From Amycolatopsis sp. FDAARGOS 1241 (GTDB lineage Bacteria; Actinomycetota; Actinomycetes; Mycobacteriales; Pseudonocardiaceae): a stretch of DNA of 64,000 nt. The notes under the pieces were generated by a model. That model was not told the origin of the DNA, made no database searches, and saw only the letters and a program-made list of their open reading frames with translations. The translations under genes and the position numbers were made by a program. The stretch lies in NCBI RefSeq assembly GCF_016889705.1, contig NZ_CP069526.1, positions 4,712,001 through 4,776,000 of the forward strand, written 5' to 3'. The stretch's first letter is position 1. Each line of letters starts with the position of its first letter. This document shows, one piece after another, positions 7,939-16,347 of this stretch.

Positions 7939-8769
7939 CTACCAAATCCGGCACGGCCAACGGTCGGCACGGGATCCGGCGAGGAGCGCCGCGGTGATGC
8001 GATTGACCAGGGAACGGGCCGCAGGGTGGTCCAGATGCCAATCAGGCGCGGCCTCGGCTGCGAGCACGTTCGCAACGGTGCCGTAAACCTCCGAACCGCA
8101 GGTCAGCTGACCGCTCCGGGCCGCGGCCGACAACACCCCGGCTGCGGCGTACGGGGCGGCGTGGGCATCGCCGCGCGTGATGACCACAGGACCGGTCGCC
8201 GCCCGCGGGGCGACACCGCCGAGCACATCGATGATCACGTCCGCGTGGGCTGCGGAACCGGGCGCTGAGCCGGCCGCGTTCCACAGCACCAGATCACCCA
8301 CACCCGAGGCGACGAGCAGCCCCGCCAGGGCCGGCAGCTGCCGGGAGCCGACCGCGAGCACCTTGTTGTCACGCGCGACTCCACCACGGCCGGCGAGGGC
8401 TGCTTGCGCGGCCGCGGCGAGGGCGATGGCCATGGCGTCGTGGTCGGTCACGACGCAGCCGCCACCCCATCGCCGTGACCGGCGCTGGATGTCCTCGGAC
8501 CGGGCTGGTTCGGCGTGCGTGAGAAAGACACACCGGTAGTCGCGCGCTACAGCCTGCACCCGGGTCGCGAGCTCGTCGCCGCCGTCTTCCCCGACCGGGC
8601 ACACGTCGACCTGAAGCCCGGTGAGGTAGCGGAGCAGGTTGGCGTAGCCCGTGAGCACGAGCGCGAGCGTGGCAGTGCCGTCGACCACGGTGAGGGCGGA
8701 GCCGTCCGAGACGACGGCGATCGCCCGCTTCGCGTCGCCACGACCGGCACGCCTCCCCGGGAAATTCAC
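7939..8769 (-). CDS. Malic-enzyme-like protein without the catalytic N-terminal lobe (paralog B)
   Basis: A 276-residue paralog of the protein at 6779-7636. It shows AIAVVSDGSALTVV near residue 14, then EDIQRRSRRWGGGCVVTDHDAMAIALAAAAQAAL, a degenerate form of the malic-enzyme EDIxxPxcfeIe...fhDDqhGTAiv block, and NKVLAVGSRQLPALAGLLVASGVGDLVLWN in the place of the Rossmann motif. The malate-binding N-terminal lobe is absent. The two paralogs share motif order but are well diverged, so the duplication is old. Only GTG 8769 fits as a start; an AGG lies just upstream. An 18-base palindrome sits 19 bases before it. Confidence 0.65.
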   Translation of the reverse strand: MNFPGRRAGRGDAKRAIAVVSDGSALTVVDGTATLALVLTGYANLLRYLTGLQVDVCPVGEDGGDELATRVQAVARDYRCVFLTHAEPARSEDIQRRSRRWGGGCVVTDHDAMAIALAAAAQAALAGRGGVARDNKVLAVGSRQLPALAGLLVASGVGDLVLWNAAGSAPGSAAHADVIIDVLGGVAPRAATGPVVITRGDAHAAPYAAAGVLSAAARSGQLTCGSEVYGTVANVLAAEAAPDWHLDHPAARSLVNRITAALLAGSRADRWPCRIW

Positions 8770-8787
8770 GGCCTCATGTTGTGCATG

Positions 8788-8805
8788 GTTGAAGAATTTT
8801 GCAAC
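8788..8805 (-). promoter_or_regulatory. Palindromic operator upstream of malic-like gene B
   Basis: GTTGAAGAATTTTGCAAC is an 18-base imperfect palindrome (outer GTTG/CAAC perfect, central ATT/T symmetry) in an AT-rich island. It shares the right half TTTTGCAAC with 7911-7920 and matches 12 of 18 positions at 9345-9362 upstream of the ArsR gene. This is the size and symmetry of ArsR-family operators. Confidence 0.55.
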
Positions 8806-8908
8806 TTCTACACACCTTAAGTGCGGCACGCCTGCGAGGTCGAGACCGCTGTCGGCGTCGAAGCGGTTCGAGCTGGTGATGGCGCAAGGTTCGCTGAGCC
8901 GTGCCCGC

Positions 8909-9046
8909 TCACGTCGGCAGCGCGACATCGACGAGGTTGGCGGCGCGCACCCACTCGGACTCGCGGTCGCCAGCTGTCGCTTCCGCTTGCACCGGCATGC
9001 ACTCCGGCTCGGTGTACGCATCGAAAACGGACGAGCCGGCGACCAC
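8909..9046 (-). CDS. Possible small acidic ORF upstream of malic-like gene B
   Basis: A 45-residue frame from GTG 9046 (51 codons if TTG 9061 is used). It is acidic, has high third-position GC and reads like a real C-terminus (SEWVRAANLVDVALPT at the end), with a TAG 5' of it. No family is recognised. It may be a small gene or the tail of a truncated one; the other frames of 8820-9340 look non-coding. Confidence 0.3.
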   Translation of the reverse strand: MVAGSSVFDAYTEPECMPVQAEATAGDRESEWVRAANLVDVALPT

Positions 9047-9344
9047 GCCGCGCCGGCACAAGCGACCTGCGGCGTCCCCGCGCCGCCCGCCCGGCCGCTA
9101 CTGCCCTGGTCCCCCGCAAACGACTTCGCATCGGCGACCACCACTACCGCCCCGGCTCCTGCTCGAGACTGCTCACGCCAGGTCAAGCCCCCAACCCCGG
9201 CGCCATGACGCCGAGGGCGCGCCGCCCGCAGCGCAAACCCTCGGCCGGGGTAACCCCGCGGGGACAGCAACCGGCGTGCGGCGCAGGCCGCCACCGCCGG
9301 GCGCGACCCGGCGAAGCTCCCCACTCGAGTCACACTTTTGCTAG

Positions 9345-9362
9345 GATTAGAAAATTCGCAAC
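9345..9362 (+). promoter_or_regulatory. Predicted autoregulatory site and promoter of the ArsR gene
   Basis: GATTAGAAAATTCGCAAC agrees at 12 of 18 positions with the palindrome at 8788-8805 and lies 113 bases before the ArsR start in an AT-rich island. TAGGAT at 9342-9347 could serve as a -10 element overlapping the site. Confidence 0.4.
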
Positions 9363-9475
9363 AGTGCAACTGCTGTGCCGGGTGCCAAGATGGTGTGGAC
9401 GGGGAGGACGATCGACGGCATGACCACGACGGCGGCGTCGCGTGGGCAGCGGCGAGCGCGTGAGGAGCGAACCGG

Positions 9476-9814
9476 GTGAGCAGGCCCCTGTACCAGTTGA
9501 AAGCCGAGTTCTTCAAGACACTGGGGCACCCGGCGCGGATCCGAGTCCTGGAATTGCTCAGTCAGCGCGAGCACGCCGTCGCCGAGATGCTGCCGGAAGT
9601 CGGAGTCGAGCCCGCGAACCTCTCCCAGCAACTGGCGGTACTTCGCCGGGCCGGCCTCGTGACCACCCGTAAAGAAGGCTCCACCGTTTTCTACTCGCTG
9701 ACGAGCCCTTACGTCGCCGAGCTGCTGGCAGTGGCCCGCCGGATCCTGACCGGCGTCCTGTCGGGACAGATCGAGCTCCTGGAGGATCTGCGCACACCGG
9801 CCGCCGATCGTTGA
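9476..9814 (+). CDS. ArsR-family transcriptional regulator, cysteine-free
   Basis: A 112-residue winged-helix regulator. The core LKAEFFKTLGHPARIRVLELL (start and H1), AVAEMLPEVGVEPANLSQQLAVLRRAGLV (recognition helix) and KEGSTVFYSL (wing) are canonical ArsR. There is no cysteine, so classical thiolate metal sensing is ruled out; a ligand, redox or protein signal is more likely. GTG start with AGGAG about ten bases upstream. It is divergent from the two malic-like units and is the likely owner of the three related operators. It converges with ackA. Confidence 0.88.
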   Translation: MSRPLYQLKAEFFKTLGHPARIRVLELLSQREHAVAEMLPEVGVEPANLSQQLAVLRRAGLVTTRKEGSTVFYSLTSPYVAELLAVARRILTGVLSGQIELLEDLRTPAADR

Positions 9815-9899
9815 CGCCTGGACCGTCGCCGTTCCCACGGGGAAGCACGGCCTGCACTGTGCGAGCAGGATGACGTCACCGCCGGTTCGGCCATGCTGG

Positions 9900-10991
9900 T
9901 CATCGCGGCACCCGTTCGCGCAGGATGGCTTCGGCGCCGCGGGCGAGCTCGAGTTCTTCCCGGGTCCGCACGATCAGCACGGGTGCCGCCGAGCCCGGCG
10001 CGCTGATGACCCGGTCGGCGTCGGTGCGCTCCAACGGGGCCACGCGCAGGCCCAGTACGCCGAGACCGGCGGTGACAGCGGCAACCACCTCCGGCTGGTA
10101 CTCGGCCACTCCGCCGGTGAACACGAGGGCATCGAGCCGATCGAGGTTCGTCGCCAGGGCGCCGATCTCCCGCCGCAGCCGGTGCACGTAGACCTCGACG
10201 GCCAGTTTCGCGTCCGGATCGCCGGCCGCGGCCGCGACCAGCGCCGAACCCAGATCACCGCTACCGCCGCACATGCCCGCGATCCCGGACCGCTGGTAGA
10301 GCGCCTCGCTCATCTCCTCCGGCCCCATCGGCGCCGTCTTCATCACGTGCAGCAGCAGCCCCGGGTCGATCGAGCCCGATCGGGTGGCCATCGCAGGCCC
10401 CTCCAGCGGCGTGAACCCCATCGACGTGTCAGCGCTCGCGCCGTCACGCACGGCAGTGACCGACACGCCCGCGCCGACATGCGCACACACCAGCTGCAGA
10501 TCCGTTGCCACCTTTCCCAGCAGGACCGCGGCGCGGCGCACCACGTAACCGCACGACAAGCCGTGGAACCCGTAACGGCGCAACCGGCCCTGCCGCGTCC
10601 ACGCACGCGGCAGCGGGTAATGCGCGGCGGCAGCGGGCAGGCCCGAGTGGAACGCGGTGTCAAAGCACGCCACCACCGGCACACCGGGCAACAGAGCCCG
10701 CACCGCGCGGGCCACCGACAACGACGCGGGCTGGTGCAGCGGCGCGAGCGGCACGAGCCGCTCCAGGTTCGCCAGCAGGTCGTCGGTCACCAGCGCCGGC
10801 GCCTTCTGCGAGCCGCCGTGGACGAAACGAACCGCGACCGCGTCCGGGCGCGCCCAGCGGTGCACCGCATCCAAGACCAGCCGCGGTTCGGTCAGCTGCC
10901 ACGCCGTCCAACCCACGGCGATGCCGTCTTCGACCAAGGCGGCTTTCAGGTTCGACGAACCAGGATTAAGGGTCAGGACTCGCACGGTCAC
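9900..10991 (-). CDS. ackA: Acetate kinase
   Basis: A 363-residue acetokinase that makes ATP and acetate from acetyl phosphate. Seen are the N-terminal VLTLNPGSSNLKAAL phosphate-1 motif, HGGS near residue 58, the RRYGFHGLS motif near residue 138 with the conserved His, the adenosine-binding ADTSMGFTPLEG near residue 188, and FTGGVAEYQP near the end. It is shorter than the usual 390-400 residues, like other short actinobacterial forms. GTG start, overlapping the end of the small upstream gene (GTGA). Together with the phosphoketolase 3 kb away it completes the acetyl-phosphate-to-ATP step. Confidence 0.92.
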   Translation of the reverse strand: MTVRVLTLNPGSSNLKAALVEDGIAVGWTAWQLTEPRLVLDAVHRWARPDAVAVRFVHGGSQKAPALVTDDLLANLERLVPLAPLHQPASLSVARAVRALLPGVPVVACFDTAFHSGLPAAAAHYPLPRAWTRQGRLRRYGFHGLSCGYVVRRAAVLLGKVATDLQLVCAHVGAGVSVTAVRDGASADTSMGFTPLEGPAMATRSGSIDPGLLLHVMKTAPMGPEEMSEALYQRSGIAGMCGGSGDLGSALVAAAAGDPDAKLAVEVYVHRLRREIGALATNLDRLDALVFTGGVAEYQPEVVAAVTAGLGVLGLRVAPLERTDADRVISAPGSAAPVLIVRTREELELARGAEAILRERVPR

Positions 10992-11190
10992 TCCTCAGTC
11001 CGATCAGCCGGGTAGACGGGCAAACGGATCAGTGCTGTCACTTGCTCCAAGTGCACGCGAACGTCGTCGACGGCCACGCGCCTCGCGACGCGGTGCGCTT
11101 TCCGTCCTCAGCAGACTCTTCGATCCGCGCCTGATCGTCCGGCCAGGCGGCGACGTTTGGCGGCCGGGAACCGGGCGGCAGTCCCGGCAT
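10988..11190 (-). pseudogene. Small ackA-coupled gene with apparent 1-base frameshift
   Basis: ATG 11190 has an excellent AGGAG seven bases upstream. In the original frame it ends at 11038 after 50 residues with an implausible tail. Adding one A in the A run at 11098-11103 gives a 67-residue protein whose C-terminus (VHLEQVTALIRLPVYPADRTEE) is clearly protein-like and whose TGA overlaps the ackA GTG exactly as GTGA. That coincidence argues for one coupled gene broken by a deletion or a sequencing error. No family is recognised. Confidence 0.55.
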
Positions 11191-11550
11191 GCTCACTCCT
11201 CTCCCCCGCTTTCGATCCGGAAGCCAGGAAACGCCGTCGCGTGGATCGGCCGACGCGGCCGGACTGCCCGAAGGCGAAGGTCTAAGGTCCCGCGTCACAC
11301 CACGCGGACAACCGGACGTACCCAGCCATCGAGCACCTCGGCTTTGGCCTTGAAACCGGTTTCATCCCGCGCTCGGTAGCGCGCCGGCCGTCACTGTCCG
11401 ATGGACGGGAAACCGCACAACCCCCGGGACAGGGCAGGAAGTCCCTTTGCGGCGGTGACGAAATCAACCCCGAGACGCGCCCTCCGCTCCTAGTGCCGCC
11501 GGTGCACCGCCATCGATCCTGGAGCTCCACGCGCACCCTGAGGAGGATCG
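11191..11550. other. Intergenic region between the ackA operon and 11551
   Basis: A 360-base divergent region without a supportable gene. It holds a DosR-like box at 11278-11291 facing ackA and a weaker half-matching element, GGGCAGGAAGTCCCT at 11432-11446, facing the plus-strand gene. It ends with the ribosome site GAGGAGG before 11551. Confidence 0.35.
11278..11291 (-). promoter_or_regulatory. DevR/DosR-like box upstream of the ackA operon
   Basis: GGGACCTTAGACCT on the minus strand matches 11 of 14 positions of the DosR core GGGACTTTAGTCCC. It lies about 90 bases before the small gene coupled to ackA, a suitable place for an activator. Confidence 0.5.
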
Positions 11551-12177
11551 ATGACGCAACAGCAAGCACGGGCGCAAGACCTGCTCGGCGACCGGTTCGC
11601 CCCGCACCCGCACTTCTCGCTCGTGCGCCACACGATCGTCGACGCGCCGGTCAAGGACACCTACGCCGCGGCCCGGGACCTCGACCTCACCGACATCCAC
11701 AGTGGACTGCTGACCGCGGCAGAGCGGCTGCGCGAACTGCCCCAGCGCTGGCGCGGCACCCGGCACGGCCCGCCGCGGCAGCCGACCCGCCTGACGGTGG
11801 ACGACCTCGACAGCGGATCGGACTGGACGCTGCTCGGCGAGCACCCCGGCACCGAGTTCGCGGTCGGCGTCGCCGGGAAGTTCTGGCGGCCCGTCATCAC
11901 CCTGCGGCGGGTCGAACCGGAGGACTTCGAGAAATTCAGCGAACCCGGTTACGGCAAGCTGGTCATCACCTTCGGCGTCCGTCCCTACGGGGTCCACCGC
12001 AGTCTGCTGACGATCGACTCCCGCGTGCAGCTCACCGATCCGCAGAGCTGGCTGAAGTTCCGCCGGTACTGGCGCGTCGCCTACCCGTTCGCCCGAATGG
12101 CCCAGACCACCCTGGTGCGCACCATCGACCGGGAGGCACGCGAGCGGTCGCTGGCCACCTACAGCCGCGACGACTGA
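11551..12177 (+). CDS. Conserved hypothetical protein, SRPBCC-like
   Basis: A 208-residue soluble protein with no signal peptide. The order of strands (HFSLVRHTIVDAPVKDTYAAARDLDL, then SDWTLLGEHPGTEFAVGVAGKFWRPVI, then YGKLVITFGVRPYGVHRSLLTIDSRVQ) suggests an alpha/beta START/SRPBCC-like fold. It starts with ATG behind GAGGAGG. It lies inside the dormancy island and is probably co-regulated with it; a specific function is not evident. Confidence 0.7.
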   Translation: MTQQQARAQDLLGDRFAPHPHFSLVRHTIVDAPVKDTYAAARDLDLTDIHSGLLTAAERLRELPQRWRGTRHGPPRQPTRLTVDDLDSGSDWTLLGEHPGTEFAVGVAGKFWRPVITLRRVEPEDFEKFSEPGYGKLVITFGVRPYGVHRSLLTIDSRVQLTDPQSWLKFRRYWRVAYPFARMAQTTLVRTIDREARERSLATYSRDD

Positions 12178-12317
12178 GCCGTCGGTTCGGGCCGGTCTCC
12201 GCCACGATTCCGGCGGGCGAACCGGCTCAGCGGTCGCCGTGGCTTCGGCCTCCGCGACGGGCGGGGCGGCTGCCCGTACCGAGACCCACGCAGGCTTCCG
12301 CGCGAGCGCCGGACGAC

Positions 12318-12917
12318 TCAGGAGCGCGACCGCTTCGCAAGCTCGGAGTACCACTCCCGCTGCCACCGCCCGGCGCGGTACCGGTTGAGGGCTAACGCGG
12401 CGCCGCCGTAAACCAGCGCGAGCGCCAGGCACGTGACGAAGTACAACCCGATCGCCGCACAGACCGCGTTGACCACCGCAGCGACGGCGGACAGGGGCGC
12501 GGCGACGGGGGCGCCCGAGCGGTCCAGCCAGATCGGGACCTGATCGCCGCGCCGGCTGCCGGCGGGGGCGTCCACGAGTCCGAAGTGGCGCTCACCGCCG
12601 GGGCCGGACCACATCGCGTCGGCAGGCGCCGGAGGGCGGGCCTCGCCGCTGCGGCCCGCGACGGAGTCCGGCGGGCCGTCGGCGAGCAACGTCGCCGTCG
12701 CCGGCCGGCGTTCGCCGAGCTCGCGCGCTGACTGCTGCTTCTGTGCGACGGAGAAGGCGGAGCCGGCCGTCGCCAAGGCCGGGACCGCCGCGAGCGTCAG
12801 CAGGACCACCAGGAGCAGCAGGCCCGCCTGCACCCGGTCCGACGTCCGCGCCACCGAGCCACGGCCGGGCACCAGCAGGTGCCGCCACCGCGGCCGGCGG
12901 TTCGCCGGCGGGTTCAC
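12318..12917 (-). CDS. Rv1733c-like two-helix membrane protein
   Basis: A 199-residue protein with a basic, Arg-rich N-terminus, a membrane segment about residues 32-52 (LLLLVVLLTLAAVPALATA) and a second near residue 160 (VNAVCAAIGLYFVTCLALALVYGG), with a soluble loop between. This is the layout of mycobacterial Rv1733c, a DosR-regulon membrane protein of unknown function. GTG 12917 is chosen because GGGGAGG stands eight bases upstream; the longer frame would add an unrelated basic extension. It is divergent from the CBS gene. Confidence 0.8.
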   Translation of the reverse strand: MNPPANRRPRWRHLLVPGRGSVARTSDRVQAGLLLLVVLLTLAAVPALATAGSAFSVAQKQQSARELGERRPATATLLADGPPDSVAGRSGEARPPAPADAMWSGPGGERHFGLVDAPAGSRRGDQVPIWLDRSGAPVAAPLSAVAAVVNAVCAAIGLYFVTCLALALVYGGAALALNRYRAGRWQREWYSELAKRSRS

Positions 12918-13048
12918 GTCTCGCACCTCCCCTTTGCCCGGGCGTGCTCCCTCCAGCTTGGGCCGCGGTCCGGGCCGGTCGAAGAGCCGTTGTACCCGGC
13001 GCGACGGGCCGCCGGTCCTCACGGCCGAGGCCGGAGGCGGCTCATCCG

Positions 13049-13063
13049 AGGACCGAAGCCCCT
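13049..13063 (+). promoter_or_regulatory. DevR/DosR-like box upstream of the CBS gene
   Basis: AGGACCGAAGCCCCT has the GGAC-N4-GCCC form of a degenerate DosR box and lies 60 bases before the CBS start, in the divergent promoter region shared with the Rv1733c-like gene. Confidence 0.35.
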
Positions 13064-13123
13064 TGGCGGGCCGGCGCCGCGGCCGTCAAGGTCGAACCGG
13101 GCGCTCACGAACGGAGAACCACC

Positions 13124-13546
13124 ATGGAGACGCGTGACATCATGTCCACGCCGGTGCTCGCGGTGACGCCGTCCGCGTCGCTCGCGGAGGCCGCGCGCGA
13201 GATGCTCTGCCGCGGGTTCACCAGCCTCCCCGTGGTCGACGCCGGTGGCAGGCTCGTCGGTGTCGTGGACGAAGCCGACCTCGTGCGGGCCGGTTTCCCG
13301 GACCCGGCCCGGGAGCTCGGTAACGCCGACCGCCGTGCCACGCCGGCGGCCGGCTCCGACACTGTCGAAGCCGTCATGCACACCCCCGGCGTGGCCGTGC
13401 CCGCCGACCTCGATCCGGCCGAGCTCGCCCGTCGCATGACGGACGCGGGTGTACGCGCGCTGCCCGTCGTGGAGCACGAGCTGCTGGTCGGAGTGGTGAC
13501 GTTCCAGGACGTACTGCGCGTCCTGCCCGCCGCCGGGCAACCCTGA
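13124..13546 (+). CDS. Two-CBS-domain protein
   Basis: A 140-residue stand-alone Bateman module. CBS1 starts at METRDIMSTPVLAVTPSASL and ends with LVGVVDEADLVR; CBS2 runs from VEAVMHTPGVAV to LVGVVTFQDVLRVL. Such proteins bind adenine nucleotides and occur in DosR-type regulons. ATG start with ACGGAGA upstream. No effector domain is fused. Confidence 0.88.
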   Translation: METRDIMSTPVLAVTPSASLAEAAREMLCRGFTSLPVVDAGGRLVGVVDEADLVRAGFPDPARELGNADRRATPAAGSDTVEAVMHTPGVAVPADLDPAELARRMTDAGVRALPVVEHELLVGVVTFQDVLRVLPAAGQP

Positions 13547-13682
13547 GCCCGCCGATCGGCGGGCCGGGACGGCAGCGTGCTCGGGCGACGCAGGGGAGCA
13601 CCATCGCCCCGCACGTCCGGCGGCGCCCCGAACGCGACGCCAAGACCCTTGGCCGGGCGCCGCCGTGGCCGGTCCACTTCGG

Positions 13683-13930
13683 ACATGGAACTCACCCGAT
13701 GGCGTGGCAGCGCAGCAGTGTTCCCGCTTCCGAAGCGCACCGACCGAGCCCCTCGCGGAATTCCGGGACGCGCCGAACGGCCCGGTCTGCGCCCACGGCG
13801 ATCCGGACACCGGGCTGATCACCCGCGTCGGCCGACCTCCTCGTCGTCGGCGCCACGGCGCGCGGCCTGGTCTGGCAGCGTCTCCCAGGCGTGCGTGCAC
13901 CGCTCCCGCTGTCCCGTGGTGGTCTCGTGA
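13683..13930 (+). pseudogene. Universal stress protein remnant
   Basis: Pieces of a UspA C-terminal half can be read in different frames: an AHGDPDTGLI-like loop at about 13790, ASADLLVVGATARG at about 13825, then SVSQACVHRSRCPVVV ending at a stop near 13930. In intact proteins these are continuous (ADLLVVGxxGxGxxxxxLLGSVSxxLxxxxxCPVVVV). At least two frameshifts separate them and the N-terminal half is missing. It is a dead relative of the intact tandem protein at 16344-17246. Confidence 0.5.
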
Positions 13931-13977
13931 TCCCCGAGGATGCCCGCAGCCCGGCACCGGCGCGGTGTGCCGGCTGC

Positions 13978-16347
13978 TCAGGCGTTGGCGCCCGGCCACC
14001 GCCACTCCCGCACTTCCGGCAGGTCTTCCCCGTGCTCGGTGATCCACCGGCGATGCCGGTCCTGCGCCTGGGTCATCCGCTGGCGCAGCACGCCGGCGGT
14101 GGAGACAAGTCCCGGGACGCGGTCGAGCACGTCGATCACGAGCTGGAATCGGTCCATGCGGTTGAGCACCAGCATGTCGAACGGCGTTGTCGTGGTGCCG
14201 TGCTCGGTGTAGCCACGGACGTGGAGTTCGGCGTGGTTGGTGCGGCGGTAGGCCAGCCGGTGGATGAGCCATGGGTAGCCGTGGTAGGCGAAGATGACCG
14301 GCCGGTCCGGGGTGAACAGGGCGTCGAACTCGCGGTCGCCCAGCCCGTGCGGGTGTTCAGCGGCCGGTTGCAGCCGCATGAGGTCCACGACGTTCACGAC
14401 CCGCACGGCGAGGTCGGGCAGCTCGGTTCGCAGGATCGACGCGGCCGCGAGGACCTCCAGTGTCGGGGCATCCCCGGCGCAGGCGAGCACGACGTCGGGC
14501 TCGCGGTCGAGGTGCGTGCTCGCCCACTCCCAGATCCCCACACCACGCGCGCAGTGCAGCGCGGCTTCCTGCGGGTCGAGCCAGTCCGGCGTCTCGTTCT
14601 TGCCCGCCACGATCACGTTCACGTAGTCACGACTGCGCAAGCAGTGCGCGGCGACCTCCAGCAGCGTGTTGGTGTCCGGCGGCAAGTACACGCGCACGAC
14701 CTCCGGGCTCTTGTTCGCCACGTGGTCGACGAACCCGGGGTCCTGGTGGGAGAAACCGTTGTGGTCCTGCCGCCACACGTGCGACGTGAGCAGGTAGTTC
14801 AGCGACGCCACCGGCCGCCGCCACGGGACAGCGCGGTGGGTGCGCAGCCACTTGACGTGCTGGTTGGCCATCGAGTCGACGATGTGCACGAACGCCTCGT
14901 AACACGAAAACAGGCCGTGGCGGCCGCTGAGCAGGTACCCCTCGAGCCAGCCCTGGCACAGGTGCTCCGAGAGCACCTCCAGCACGCGGCCGTCGGGTGC
15001 CAGGTGCTCGTCGGGCGCAGCGAGGGGCAGCTGCCACGCTTTTGCCGTGACGTCATACACGGCGTCGAGCCGGTTGGACGCCGTCTCGTCCGGCCCGAAC
15101 AACCGGAAGTTCGCGCTCTCGGCGTTGCGCCGGAACACCTCACGCAGGAAGCGGCCCAGCGCCCGCGTCGGCTCCGCGGACGTCGCACCCGGTTCGACCA
15201 CCGGCATCGCGTGCTCGGCGAGGCCGGGGAGGTCGAGCGGACGCAGCAGCACGCCGCCGTTGGCGTGCGGGTTCGCGCCCATGCGCCGGTCGCCTCGGGG
15301 AATCAACGCCGTGACCGCCGCGGTGGGGCGGCCCCGCTCGTCGAACAGCTCGTCGGGCCGGTAGGACCGCAGCCACTCCTCCAGCGCCCGCAGGTGCTCC
15401 GGGTCCTCCCGCACCCGCGCGAGCGGCACCTGGTGCGCGCGCCAGGTGCCCTCCACCTGTCGTCCGTCCACTGTGGCCGGTCCGGTCCAGCCTTTCGGTG
15501 AGCGCAGCACGATCATCGGCCAGGGCCGCGCCCGGCGACCGCGGCGCAGCACCGCCAGATCGGCGACCACGGCGTCGAGCGCGGCCGCCATCGCCTGGTG
15601 CATCACCGCGGGTTCGGCGCCCTCCACGTACGTGGGGGCCCAGCCGGCGCCGCGCAGCAACGCGTCCAGCTCGGCCGGCGGGATCCGGGACAACAGCGTG
15701 GGGTTGGCGATCTTGTAGCCGTTGAGGTGCAGGATCGGCAGCACCGCGCCGTCCCGGCCCGGGTCGAGGAACCGGCTCGCCTGCCAGCTCGTGGCCAGCG
15801 GGCCCGTCTCGGCCTCACCGTCGCCGACCACGCACGCGACGAGCAAGCCGGGGTTGTCGAACGCGGCACCGAAAGCATGGGCGAGCGAGTAGCCGAGCTC
15901 ACCGCCTTCGTGGATCGACCCCGGCACGTGGGGGGAAACGTGACTCGGTACGCCACCTGGGAAGGAGAACTGCCGGAAGAGCCGGCGCATGCCTTCCTCG
16001 TCACGCGGAACTTCGGGCCACAGCTCGGAGTACGTTCCTTCAAGCCACGTGTGTGCCCGGAGGGCAGGTCCGCCGTGCCCGGGACCGGTCACGAACATCG
16101 CGTCGAGGTCGTGGGTGAGGATGGCGCGGTTGAGGTGGGCGTAGACGAAGTTCAGTCCCGGCGAGGTCCCCCAGTGCCCGAGCAGGCGCGGTTTGACCTG
16201 TCCAGCCACGAGCGGTTCCCGCAGCAGCGGGTTGCCCATCAGATAGATCTGCCCCGCCGCGAGGTAGTTGGCCGCCCGCCACTGCGCGTCGAGCTGAGCC
16301 AGCTCGACCGGGGACAGCGCTGCCGCCGTGGTGTCGAGAGCCGTCAT
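13978..16347 (-). CDS. xfp: Xylulose-5-phosphate/fructose-6-phosphate phosphoketolase
   Basis: A 789-residue thiamine-diphosphate enzyme that splits xylulose 5-phosphate or fructose 6-phosphate into acetyl phosphate and an aldose phosphate. Family signatures include [61 protein letters not shown] and the ThDP motif [11 protein letters not shown] near residue 180, plus [12 protein letters not shown] in the second half. Length matches the family. ATG 16347 overlaps the USP stop (ATGA), so the longer upstream frame is rejected. Product acetyl phosphate feeds acetate kinase at 9900-10991. Confidence 0.95.
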   Translation of the reverse strand: MTALDTTAAALSPVELAQLDAQWRAANYLAAGQIYLMGNPLLREPLVAGQVKPRLLGHWGTSPGLNFVYAHLNRAILTHDLDAMFVTGPGHGGPALRAHTWLEGTYSELWPEVPRDEEGMRRLFRQFSFPGGVPSHVSPHVPGSIHEGGELGYSLAHAFGAAFDNPGLLVACVVGDGEAETGPLATSWQASRFLDPGRDGAVLPILHLNGYKIANPTLLSRIPPAELDALLRGAGWAPTYVEGAEPAVMHQAMAAALDAVVADLAVLRRGRRARPWPMIVLRSPKGWTGPATVDGRQVEGTWRAHQVPLARVREDPEHLRALEEWLRSYRPDELFDERGRPTAAVTALIPRGDRRMGANPHANGGVLLRPLDLPGLAEHAMPVVEPGATSAEPTRALGRFLREVFRRNAESANFRLFGPDETASNRLDAVYDVTAKAWQLPLAAPDEHLAPDGRVLEVLSEHLCQGWLEGYLLSGRHGLFSCYEAFVHIVDSMANQHVKWLRTHRAVPWRRPVASLNYLLTSHVWRQDHNGFSHQDPGFVDHVANKSPEVVRVYLPPDTNTLLEVAAHCLRSRDYVNVIVAGKNETPDWLDPQEAALHCARGVGIWEWASTHLDREPDVVLACAGDAPTLEVLAAASILRTELPDLAVRVVNVVDLMRLQPAAEHPHGLGDREFDALFTPDRPVIFAYHGYPWLIHRLAYRRTNHAELHVRGYTEHGTTTTPFDMLVLNRMDRFQLVIDVLDRVPGLVSTAGVLRQRMTQAQDRHRRWITEHGEDLPEVREWRWPGANA

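Noticed and set aside
6779-8769. Annotating the paralogs as working malic enzymes
   Set aside because: The malate-binding lobe and the metal and dinucleotide residues are missing, and lengths are about 280 instead of 400 or more.
9476-9814. Reading the ArsR gene as an arsenic sensor for the arsC cluster
   Set aside because: It has no cysteine, lies 54 kb from arsC and is adjacent to unrelated operators.
13655-13685. GGTCCACTTCGGAC as another DosR-like box
   Set aside because: The half-sites point the wrong way (GTCC...GGAC) and the spacer is five bases.
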